From: Acidobacteriota bacterium
GTDB lineage: Bacteria; Acidobacteriota; Terriglobia; Terriglobales; Acidobacteriaceae
Assembly (NCBI GenBank): GCA_021811745.1
Contig: JAJZNH010000835.1
Coordinates: 1 to 5,371 of the forward strand
Length of the DNA stretch: 5,371 nt
Direction of reading: 5' to 3'
The notes under the pieces are model-generated. The model saw only the letters and a list, made by a program, of their open reading frames with translations, searched no databases and was not told where the DNA came from. Position 1 is the first letter of the stretch. Each line of letters opens with the position of its first letter. The translations under genes were made by a program, and so were the position numbers. Positions 1-4,785 of this stretch are shown piece by piece.

Positions 1-118
1 ATCCTTCGCATGGCTGGAAAAGTGCCGCCGGTTATGGAAGAACTGTGAACGCAAACTCAATACCAGCTTGCAAATGATCCACTTGGCCTTCCTCGGGCTC
101 CTACTGAGAAGATCGTGA
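1..118 (+). CDS. IS5-family transposase, C-terminal end (partial)
   Basis: The reading frame enters from outside the window (first full codon at base 2) and ends at TGA 116-118, giving 38 residues. They begin SFAWLEKCRRLWKNCERKLN and end LGLLLRRS. This matches the usual end of IS5-family DDE transposases of the IS427/IS1031 type, where a 'R-x-F-A-W-L' segment is followed by a basic helix, 'L-x-K-x-x-E' and a hydrophobic tail with arginines. The protein would cut and join the ends of its own element. The catalytic aspartates lie outside the window, so whether the copy is intact cannot be judged. The stop codon falls only 8 bp before the presumed end of the element, as is normal for compact IS5 elements. 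Family assignment is by recognition of the motif, not by a search. Confidence 0.72.
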   Translation, partial: SFAWLEKCRRLWKNCERKLNTSLQMIHLAFLGLLLRRS

Positions 119-126
119 ACAGGCTC
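1..126 (+). mobile_element. Right end of an IS5-family insertion sequence
   Basis: The segment contains the transposase 3' end followed at once by a probable terminal inverted repeat. Read inward from the right edge on the minus strand, the end begins GAGCCTGTTCACGATC (126 back to 111), which fits the 'GAGCC...' style of IS427/IS1031-group termini. The edge at 126 is inferred from three things: the position of the transposase stop, the GAGCC start, and the beginning of an unrelated palindrome at 127. The bases straddling and following the edge read C/TAA, compatible with the short T-A-containing target sites of this family. The left end and the second target copy are outside the window, so the exact boundary is provisional. 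Confidence 0.6.
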
Positions 127-243
127 TAAAGCGGTTCTCCAATTGGTGTCGAGCGAGGGCGAGGCGATCAAGTGGCGTTTTCCTCAAGAAAACGCCACCC
201 TGCAGGATTCTGGTGACTCGATAGAAATTGGAGAACCGCCTTA
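127..243. repeat. 117-bp imperfect palindrome, MITE-like
   Basis: Bases 127-153 and the reverse complement of 217-243 agree at 23 of 27 positions. They share an uninterrupted 14-bp core, GCGGTTCTCCAATT, at 131-144 (complement at 226-239, running on to 240 on the outer side apart from one mismatch). In the middle is a perfect 11-bp hairpin, GTGGCGTTTTC at 172-182 against 188-198, with a 5-base loop. Both the outer and inner arms are centred on base 185, and the 18 bases between them on each side do not pair. Outer ends read TAA...TTA, or CTAA...TTAG if one more base is counted on each side. Equal arms and T-A-containing ends suggest a miniature inverted-repeat element or another dispersed palindromic repeat. 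Only one copy is in the window, so mobility is inference. Confidence 0.6.
172..198. other. Perfect 11-bp hairpin at the palindrome centre
   Basis: GTGGCGTTTTC (172-182), loop CTCAA (183-187), then GAAAACGCCAC (188-198). There is no mismatch in the stem. It is not followed by a T-run on the plus strand (next bases are CCTGCAGG) or on the minus strand, so it does not look like an intrinsic terminator by itself. If transcribed with the outer arms it would form a long RNA stem with a symmetric internal loop. It could still act as a transcription or degradation barrier between the insertion sequence and the small leftward gene. Confidence 0.6.
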
Positions 244-429
244 GGCGGCCCGCGCCGCGGAATCCCGATTGATCTCCAGTTCGGCAATGGCGCGCAAAAT
301 CGAGCTTTTGATTTCGACCAAGGCTGGGTCGTCGTGCCGCAATCCTTCGGCTCGTTCCAGCCGATCGAGCGTAGACCGAAGCAGCCGCACCAGCGGGGCG
401 TGACTCGACGAGCTGGGCTCGAACATCAT
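241..429 (-). CDS. Small hypothetical protein, 62 aa
   Basis: I do not recognise this protein by name. It runs from ATG at 429 (a second ATG follows at once at 426) to TAA at 243-241. After a short Ser-rich start it looks like two amphipathic helices: residues about 11-30 (PLVRLLRSTLDRLERAEGLR) and about 36-60 (ALVEIKSSILRAIAELEINR...). Charged and aliphatic residues are well spaced and there is no cysteine or signal peptide, so a small soluble cytoplasmic helical protein is likely. AAGG lies a few bases upstream of the start as a weak ribosome binding site. It is divergent from rplS. Its stop codon lies exactly in the edge of the adjacent palindrome, so the C-terminus may have been reset by that insertion. 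An overlapping longer frame on the same strand has poor, arginine-rich composition and was not chosen. Confidence 0.55.
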   Translation of the reverse strand: MMFEPSSSSHAPLVRLLRSTLDRLERAEGLRHDDPALVEIKSSILRAIAELEINRDSAARAA

Positions 430-571
430 TCACAGCCTTAGATGCGGAAAGAGGCCGGCGCGAAACCTTCAGATTCCCAACATCGAGGTTTTGTAACCCG
501 ACGACGAACCCGGATTGACGGCTCGCCCCTTTCGCCGCAGGCCTACCGATTCGCTCCCAGGGCTGGTTCTC

Positions 572-580
572 TGATAAACT
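572..580 (+). promoter_or_regulatory. Candidate extended -10 promoter of rplS
   Basis: TGATAAACT: an extended-10 TGn (572-574) followed by hexamer TAAACT (575-580), which matches TATAAT at 4 of 6 positions including the key A2 and T6. No good -35 sits 16-18 bp upstream; TTGACG at 515-520 is too far away. A start near 587 would give a leader of about 26 nt holding the ribosome binding site AGGA (602-605). It fits L19 being transcribed independently here, since the upstream neighbour points the other way. Prediction by eye only. Confidence 0.4.
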
Positions 581-612
581 TGAGGTTCTGAGTTCATTCG
601 CAGGAAAACACT

Positions 613-984
613 ATGTCCATCCATCCAGTGATGCAGCGCCTGGCAGACAAGCTCAAGCGCACCGACCTGCCGGACTTCGTCCCCGGTGACCAAATCCGTG
701 TCCAGGTAAAGATTAAGGAAGGCGATAAGGAGCGTCTGCAGGCATTTGAGGGCCTCGTGATCGCCATCAACCGCGGTCCGCAGGGCACCTTTACCGTCCG
801 CAAGATGAGCTTCGGGCAGGGCGTGGAGCGTATCTTCCCCTTCAACTCCAAGGTCATCGAGAAGATCGACAAGGTGCGCAGTTACAGGGTTCGCCGAGCC
901 AAGTTATTCTATATTCGCGGGTTGCGCGGCAAGGCCGCCCGCCTCAAGGAACTCGACCGCGAGACCGGGAAGGTTCGCGCCTGA
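613..984 (+). CDS. rplS: 50S ribosomal protein L19
   Basis: Structural protein of the large ribosomal subunit, located near the interface with the 30S subunit. The 123-residue protein carries the full family pattern: [16 protein letters not shown] (about residues 22-37), the highly conserved [15 protein letters not shown] (41-55), [17 protein letters not shown] (60-76) and the basic C-terminal [20 protein letters not shown] (94-113). Typical L19 is about 115-125 residues, so it is complete, with a slightly extended tail. The ATG at 613 has AGGA seven bases upstream, and the N-terminus aligns with the family start. L19 is often the last gene of rpsP-rimM-trmD-rplS. Here none of these precedes it within 600 bp; instead there is a leftward small ORF and transposon material. 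A candidate promoter upstream and a strong terminator directly downstream indicate a single-gene transcript. Confidence 0.97.
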   Translation: MSIHPVMQRLADKLKRTDLPDFVPGDQIRVQVKIKEGDKERLQAFEGLVIAINRGPQGTFTVRKMSFGQGVERIFPFNSKVIEKIDKVRSYRVRRAKLFYIRGLRGKAARLKELDRETGKVRA

Positions 985-1002
985 GAGGCAAATTCGGGAA
1001 CG

Positions 1003-1034
1003 GCAACCCCGGCCTGCGGGCCGGGGTTGCTTTT
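1003..1034 (+). terminator. Intrinsic terminator of rplS
   Basis: Perfect 12-bp GC-rich stem, GCAACCCCGGCC (1003-1014) against 1019-1030, with a 4-base loop TGCG and followed by TTTT (1031-1034). It starts 18 bases after the L19 stop codon. This is a classic rho-independent terminator, though the T-tract is short. It separates rplS from pyrH. Confidence 0.85.
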
Positions 1035-1155
1035 GCCTGCCCGCGAAGCGCCGCCTCAGCGGAAACATACGGCCGGGGCGTTCCCTTCGCCGGCTGCACC
1101 GCCGCTAGGCTCGTCGCGGTGTGCGCTTCCGAATACGAGCCCCCTTCGGCCAGTG

Positions 1156-1164
1156 TGCGATACT
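1156..1164 (+). promoter_or_regulatory. Candidate extended -10 promoter of pyrH
   Basis: TGCGATACT: an extended -10 TGn (1156-1158) directly followed by GATACT (1159-1164), 4 of 6 matches to TATAAT with A2 and T6 kept. There is no recognisable -35. Transcription would begin near 1171, only about 3 nt before the ATG at 1174, implying an almost leaderless mRNA. It lies downstream of the rplS terminator, as an independent promoter should. Not tested computationally. Confidence 0.42.
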
Positions 1165-1173
1165 CGAAACGGA

Positions 1174-1878
1174 ATGTATAAGCGGATCGTTCTCAAGCTC
1201 TCTGGCGAAGCCTTGGCTGGCGAGCGAGGTTTCGGCCTCGACGCCGATCGCGTCGCTGAAATCACCGCGGAAATTGCAGAAATCAACGCCCTCGGCGTCG
1301 AAGTGGGGATTGTCGTCGGGGGCGGAAACTTTTTTCGCGGAGTCGCCAGCCAGGCCCGCGAAATGGACCGCGTGAGCGCCGACAACATGGGCATGCTCTC
1401 GACGGTCATCAACGCCATTGCCATTCAGGATGCGCTCGAAAAGCGCGACGTGCAATGCCGGGTGATGAGCGCCGTGTTCATGAACCAGTTGGCCGAGCCC
1501 TACATCCGCCGCCGCGCCGTCCGCCATCTTGAGAAAGGCCGGGTCGTCGTCTTTGCCGCCGGCACCGGCAATCCCTTCTTCTCCACCGACACCGCCGCCA
1601 GCCTGCGCGCCATGGAGATCAGGGCCGACGTACTGCTGAAAGCTACCAAGGTGGAGGGCATTTACAATGCCGACCCGGTGCTGGTGAAGGACGCCGTCAA
1701 GTACGACGAAATCACCTACATGGACATCCTCCGCCAGGGCCTGAAGGTTATGGACCTGACCGCGGTAAGCATGTGCAAGGACAACAGCCTTCCCCTGATC
1801 GTCTTTAATATGAATCAGCCCGGCAACATCAAGCGTGTCGTGCTTGGCGAACGGGTTGGATCGCTGGTCACGGCGTAA
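1174..1878 (+). CDS. pyrH: UMP kinase (uridylate kinase)
   Basis: Cytoplasmic enzyme that phosphorylates UMP to UDP with ATP in pyrimidine nucleotide synthesis. Bacterial forms are hexamers of the amino-acid kinase fold, generally activated by GTP and inhibited by UTP. The 234-residue product has the family length and motifs: KLSGEALAG near the start (8-16, phosphate binding), [10 protein letters not shown] (47-56), the UMP/regulatory segment [19 protein letters not shown] (65-83), [13 protein letters not shown] (130-142, UMP contact), and [15 protein letters not shown] (154-168, nucleotide binding). ATG 1174 was chosen because [12 protein letters not shown] matches family starts. The open frame extends upstream to TTG 1027, but that would begin inside the rplS terminator and add 49 proline-rich, non-family residues. 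There is no proper ribosome binding site; only GGA touches the ATG. The usual neighbours tsf and frr are absent. Confidence 0.96.
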   Translation: MYKRIVLKLSGEALAGERGFGLDADRVAEITAEIAEINALGVEVGIVVGGGNFFRGVASQAREMDRVSADNMGMLSTVINAIAIQDALEKRDVQCRVMSAVFMNQLAEPYIRRRAVRHLEKGRVVVFAAGTGNPFFSTDTAASLRAMEIRADVLLKATKVEGIYNADPVLVKDAVKYDEITYMDILRQGLKVMDLTAVSMCKDNSLPLIVFNMNQPGNIKRVVLGERVGSLVTA

Positions 1879-2073
1879 AAAAGGCCCAACTGCGGAAATG
1901 TTTGGTTCGCCGCGCAGATTTTGCCGGCCGGCATGCCATCGGAAGGGGAAAATCGCGTCCAATAGGATGAAGGTTTTTGCCCGGGACCAGAAGCGGTGCG
2001 GAGCCGGACCGACTTTTCCCAGGGTAATGCATGCTGGCTGGACCAAGTTTTTCGAAGGAACTGTACCACCCAC

Positions 2074-3261
2074 GTGATCAGTAGCCCGATTTCAGCCACG
2101 GTGCCGGTCCCTGTCCTGGGTGATCGCACGCAGGCAATCACCACGGGCGCGCCGCCGTCCGCAGGGGTCTACAAGCCTGCGCGCTTGAATGCACTCACCG
2201 GGCTGCGCTGCTTCGCCGCTCTGAACATCGTCTTCTTCCACTTTTCTAATCCCAATTGGTTCGGTTTCTTGGCGCCGGTGGTCAACGCCGGTTACGCCTC
2301 GGTCAGCTTTTTCATCCTGCTTTCGGGCTTTGTGCTGGCCTACAACTATGCCGAAAGGGCTCGGACCGGCAAACTCGACAGGATGCGCTTTTGGCAGGCG
2401 CGCTTCACCCGCCTCTATCCCATTTACCTTCTCAGCCTGCTTATTGCCTGGGAGATGGTGCCGGCCGAGCGCAGCGCACACACGCACGGCATGTTTTGGA
2501 CGGGCATGGCGCTCACTCCGCTCTTGCTTCAAGGGTGGATCCCGCAGATCGCAACCTTTCTCAACACCCCCGCCTGGACCATGTCGGCGGAGTCGTTCTT
2601 CTATTTCCTCTTCCCGTGGATGGCCCGCTGGCAGCGACCGAAACGGGCGCGGACGCAACTGATGAAGCTGGCGGGGGTATGGTTGCTGGGCCTGATTCCC
2701 GGCACACTCTACTTGGCATTCAATCCAGACGGTTTGGCCCATGTCGACCGCTGGAGTTGGGGACCCTGGCTGCAGGCGCTGAAATTCACCCCCCTGCCGC
2801 ACCTGGCCAGCTTCATCTTCGGCGTGCTGCTGGCCGGTCTTGACGAGATCATTGGCCGCGCCAGCCGAGTGCGTCTTGCGCTGGGGTTGTTCGGCATGGG
2901 CGCGCTTTATGCCGCGCTCAGCCACGCCTACCTGCTGCCCTTCCCCGTTGTCCACGATGGCCTTTTGATGCCCATCTTCGGCTGCCTTATCCTGGGCCTG
3001 GCCGGCGAAAACCGGCTCTCCTGGATCTTTGGCTGCGCTCCGCTCGTGTTTGTGGGCGAGGCCAGCTACTGCATGTACCTGCTCCACTTCAACATGTGGA
3101 ATCTGCTCCACAAGTCGCACATCCTCGATCGCCTGAACCTCGCCCAGTACGATCCCTGGATCAGCTACGCGCTGATGGTCGCAATGGCGCTGATGGCGCT
3201 GCACTTCGTTGAGAAACCGGCCCAGAAGCAGTTGCGGAAGCTGTTCCAGCACGCACGGTAG
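2074..3261 (+). CDS. Membrane acyltransferase, family 3
   Basis: Integral membrane protein of the acyltransferase-3 family, whose members move acyl groups (often acetyl) onto sugars, polysaccharides, lipids or antibiotics at the membrane. From GTG 2074 it has 395 residues. It shows the signature Arg-x10-His in GLRCFAALNIVFFHF (Arg45, His56), SFFILLSGFVL (about 78-88), RFWQARFTRLYPIYLLSLL (105-123), PAWTMSAESFFYFLFPW (166-182) and C-terminal FVGEASYCMYLLH (326-338), then a basic cytoplasmic tail FVEKPAQKQLRK. About ten hydrophobic segments are visible. The start is uncertain. GTG 2074 has AAGGA about 14 bases upstream; GTG 1996 (421 aa) and GTG 2101 are alternatives, and the first about 35 residues lie outside the conserved domain. 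The substrate cannot be told: no polysaccharide gene is adjacent. It lies 195 bp after pyrH and is convergent with the next gene. Confidence 0.88.
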   Translation: MISSPISATVPVPVLGDRTQAITTGAPPSAGVYKPARLNALTGLRCFAALNIVFFHFSNPNWFGFLAPVVNAGYASVSFFILLSGFVLAYNYAERARTGKLDRMRFWQARFTRLYPIYLLSLLIAWEMVPAERSAHTHGMFWTGMALTPLLLQGWIPQIATFLNTPAWTMSAESFFYFLFPWMARWQRPKRARTQLMKLAGVWLLGLIPGTLYLAFNPDGLAHVDRWSWGPWLQALKFTPLPHLASFIFGVLLAGLDEIIGRASRVRLALGLFGMGALYAALSHAYLLPFPVVHDGLLMPIFGCLILGLAGENRLSWIFGCAPLVFVGEASYCMYLLHFNMWNLLHKSHILDRLNLAQYDPWISYALMVAMALMALHFVEKPAQKQLRKLFQHAR

Positions 3262-3362
3262 CGCCTGGAAGTTTCCATGCCGAGCCGACGACGAGGCCCC
3301 TGACCTGCTGTCGAGAAGCTCACGGGACCGGCTGCCCTTGGTCACGCAACCCAACAGGATGG

Positions 3363-3689
3363 CTACCGCTGCTCCCGGTGCGCAATCACAAAATCCTTGA
3401 TCCGGTCGTAGACCGCGCTCGTCACCACGCCGCGGTCGAGCAGATCTTGCTTGCTCCGGTAGGGCCGGTAGCGCAGGATGCGTCCCGCCCACGAGCGCGT
3501 CATTCCAGGCACCTTCATCAGTTCGTTTTCCCCGGCGTGATTGATATCAATCCGCGCCTCGGGCGGAGGGGCATTCGCAGAAGCCGGCGGTGCTGCCGGG
3601 CGATCGTGCTCCTGCGTCGACGACCGCGCGCTCAGGCTCAGGCCCAGAACTGAAATCGCAATCGCCGCCCGCAGAGCGTGTTTTCGCAT
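3363..3689 (-). CDS. Secreted ComEA-like helix-hairpin-helix protein
   Basis: A 108-residue protein with a likely Sec signal peptide: basic MRKHALR, hydrophobic AAIAISVLGLSLSA, then a Ser/Pro/Ala-rich linker (residues 22-45). The folded part starts RIDINHAGENELMKVPGM and continues through YRPYRSKQDLLDRGVVTSAVYDRIKD (about 46-103). This is the tandem helix-hairpin-helix arrangement seen in ComEA and related proteins, where 'DIN.A...EL..LPGIG' is followed by 'RPY....DL...G.......DKI'. ComEA binds DNA outside the membrane during uptake; whether this protein does so is unknown. The first hairpin is atypical, with PGMT in place of the usual PGIG. ATG 3689 is preceded by AGGG with a three-base gap. 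It is convergent with the acyltransferase and divergent from the nitrilase. No other competence genes are present. Confidence 0.83.
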   Translation of the reverse strand: MRKHALRAAIAISVLGLSLSARSSTQEHDRPAAPPASANAPPPEARIDINHAGENELMKVPGMTRSWAGRILRYRPYRSKQDLLDRGVVTSAVYDRIKDFVIAHREQR

Positions 3690-3766
3690 CGGCCCTATTC
3701 TGCATCTGCCGGTTCTGAAAGCGCAACATCCTTGAGCTCATCCTCGAGCACGCCCCTTCCTCGGCA

Positions 3767-3777
3767 GAATGTAGCAT
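3767..3777 (+). promoter_or_regulatory. Candidate -10 region of the nitrilase gene
   Basis: GAATGTAGCAT in the 94-bp divergent gap. The hexamer TAGCAT (3772-3777) matches TATAAT at 4 of 6 positions and is preceded by TG. A start about 7 bases downstream would fall at or next to the ATG at 3784, again implying a leaderless or nearly leaderless message. On the opposite strand the same bases read ATGCTACATT, containing TACATT (4 of 6), so the site could serve both directions. Weak, by eye only. Confidence 0.28.
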
Positions 3778-3783
3778 CAGGTC

Positions 3784-4653
3784 ATGATCCGCGCCGCTGT
3801 TGCCCAGATGGGAAGCATCCTCTTCGATACCGCCGCCACCCTGAAGCGCGTGGAAGCGAAGTGCCGCGAGGCCGCAGCGGCCGGGGCGAAACTGCTTGTC
3901 TTTCCTGAAGCGCTTTTGGGCGGCTATCCGAAAGGATTGACCTTCGGCGCCACAGTCGGCAGCCGAACCGCCGAAGGGCGGGAACTCTTTCGCCGCTACT
4001 TCGCAAACGCCATCGAATGTCCAGGGGCAGAAACCGAAGTCCTGGCAAGCCTGGCGCGCGAACTCGATCTGCATCTGGTTCTCGGCGCCATTGAGCGCGC
4101 CGGCGGCACCCTCTACTGCGTTTCGCTGCTCATCACTCCACAAAAGGGCCTGACCGCCCTCCACCGCAAGCTGGTGCCCACCGCCAGCGAACGGCTGATC
4201 TGGGGCATGGGAGACGCCTCTACGATGCAGGCGGTCGACACCGATCTGGGCCGCATCGGCATGGCGATCTGCTGGGAAAACTACATGCCCCTCTATCGCC
4301 AGCACCTTTACCAACAGGGCGTGCAACTCTGGTGCGCTCCGACCGTGGATGCAAGAGAAATCTGGCAGACGAGCATGCGCCACATTGCCTACGAAGGCCG
4401 TTGCTTTGTGCTCAGCCCCTGCCAGTTCCTCACCCAGACCGATTGGCAACCGGACTTGCGCGAAGCCGGCGGTACAATCGACGGCCGAAGCCTGATTGTT
4501 TCGCCCTTCGGCGAAATCCTCGCCGGTCCGGCTGAGGGCGAGTGCGTTCTGACTGCCGACCTAGACCTGGATGAAATCACGCGCGGAAAATTCGACCTCG
4601 ATGTGGCCGGGCACTATAACCGGCCCGAAATCTTCTTATTCCATCTGCGCTGA
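3784..4653 (+). CDS. Nitrilase (branch 1, carbon-nitrogen hydrolase)
   Basis: Predicted cytoplasmic enzyme that hydrolyses an organic nitrile to a carboxylic acid and ammonia. The 289 residues carry the nitrilase catalytic set in order: Glu42 in LLVFPEALLGGYPKG, Lys129 in LHRKLVPTASERLIWGMGD (with the second Glu136), and the nucleophile Cys163 in RIGMAICWENYMPLYR. The CWENYMPL context and the segment GSRTAEGRELFRRYF (59-73) are hallmarks of true nitrilases rather than of amidases, carbamoylases or Nit/ω-amidase relatives. The protein stops at DVAGHYNRPEIFLFHLR, just after the catalytic fold, without the longer C-terminal tail of many nitrilases (typically about 320-360 residues), a tail involved in spiral assembly. 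ATG 3784 agrees with the family N-terminus; only AGG two bases away serves as a ribosome site. Substrate (aliphatic, aryl or cyanide-like) is not predictable here. Confidence 0.92.
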   Translation: MIRAAVAQMGSILFDTAATLKRVEAKCREAAAAGAKLLVFPEALLGGYPKGLTFGATVGSRTAEGRELFRRYFANAIECPGAETEVLASLARELDLHLVLGAIERAGGTLYCVSLLITPQKGLTALHRKLVPTASERLIWGMGDASTMQAVDTDLGRIGMAICWENYMPLYRQHLYQQGVQLWCAPTVDAREIWQTSMRHIAYEGRCFVLSPCQFLTQTDWQPDLREAGGTIDGRSLIVSPFGEILAGPAEGECVLTADLDLDEITRGKFDLDVAGHYNRPEIFLFHLR

Positions 4654-4673
4654 AATGGGCGACAATTGGGCAT

Positions 4674-4693
4674 GGGAGGCGTCGAATCCTCCC
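4674..4693 (+). terminator. Weak hairpin after the nitrilase gene
   Basis: GGGAGG (4674-4679) can pair with CCTCCC (4688-4693) across an 8-base loop, 20 bases after the nitrilase stop. There is no T-run behind it, so it is at best a weak or factor-assisted terminator, or an mRNA-end stabiliser. The remaining bases to 4785 show no other structure I can support. Confidence 0.22.
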
Positions 4694-4785
4694 CAGCCCT
4701 GGTGCGGATGACCCCTGCGGAGCCAATCGCGGGTCCGTCGCTGCCCACACGGCCGTAATCTTCGTCGAGCGTAGAAGCGGAACCC

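Noticed and set aside
101..433. 110-codon minus-strand frame across the palindrome
   Set aside because: Arg/Ser-rich, runs through the palindrome and into the IS end, and competes with the better 62-aa frame.
515..520. TTGACG as a -35 box for rplS
   Set aside because: No -10 lies 16-18 bp downstream; the plausible -10 at 575 is more than 50 bp away.
1027..1173. 49-residue N-terminal extension of pyrH from TTG 1027
   Set aside because: It would start inside the rplS terminator stem, the residues are Pro/Arg-rich and unlike UMP kinase, and ATG 1174 gives the family start.
1892..1920. Possible pyrH terminator, CTGCG...CGCAG followed by ATTTT
   Set aside because: Only a 5-bp stem with a long loop; too weak to call.
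1105..2073. 322-codon open frame on the minus strand over pyrH
   Set aside because: Antisense shadow of a certain pyrH; the translation has no recognisable family and unusual His/Gly/Val content.
3262..3362. Shared terminator between the convergent acyltransferase and HhH genes
   Set aside because: Only short pairings such as GACC/GGTC are visible and there is no T-run on either strand.
2092..3492. 466-codon open frame on the minus strand over the acyltransferase
   Set aside because: It is a mirror of the GC-rich acyltransferase gene: low-complexity Arg/Gln/His/Gly-rich translation, no domain, and it overlaps a gene with clear family motifs.
3547..4449. 300-codon open frame on the minus strand over the nitrilase
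   Set aside because: Antisense shadow of the nitrilase with intact catalytic motifs; it also overlaps the HhH gene in another frame.
4674..4700. tRNA T-arm look-alike (GTCGAATCC) that might mark an att site
   Set aside because: The loop has 8 bases in the best pairing, the expected TTC is missing, and no acceptor, D-arm or anticodon arm can be drawn upstream.
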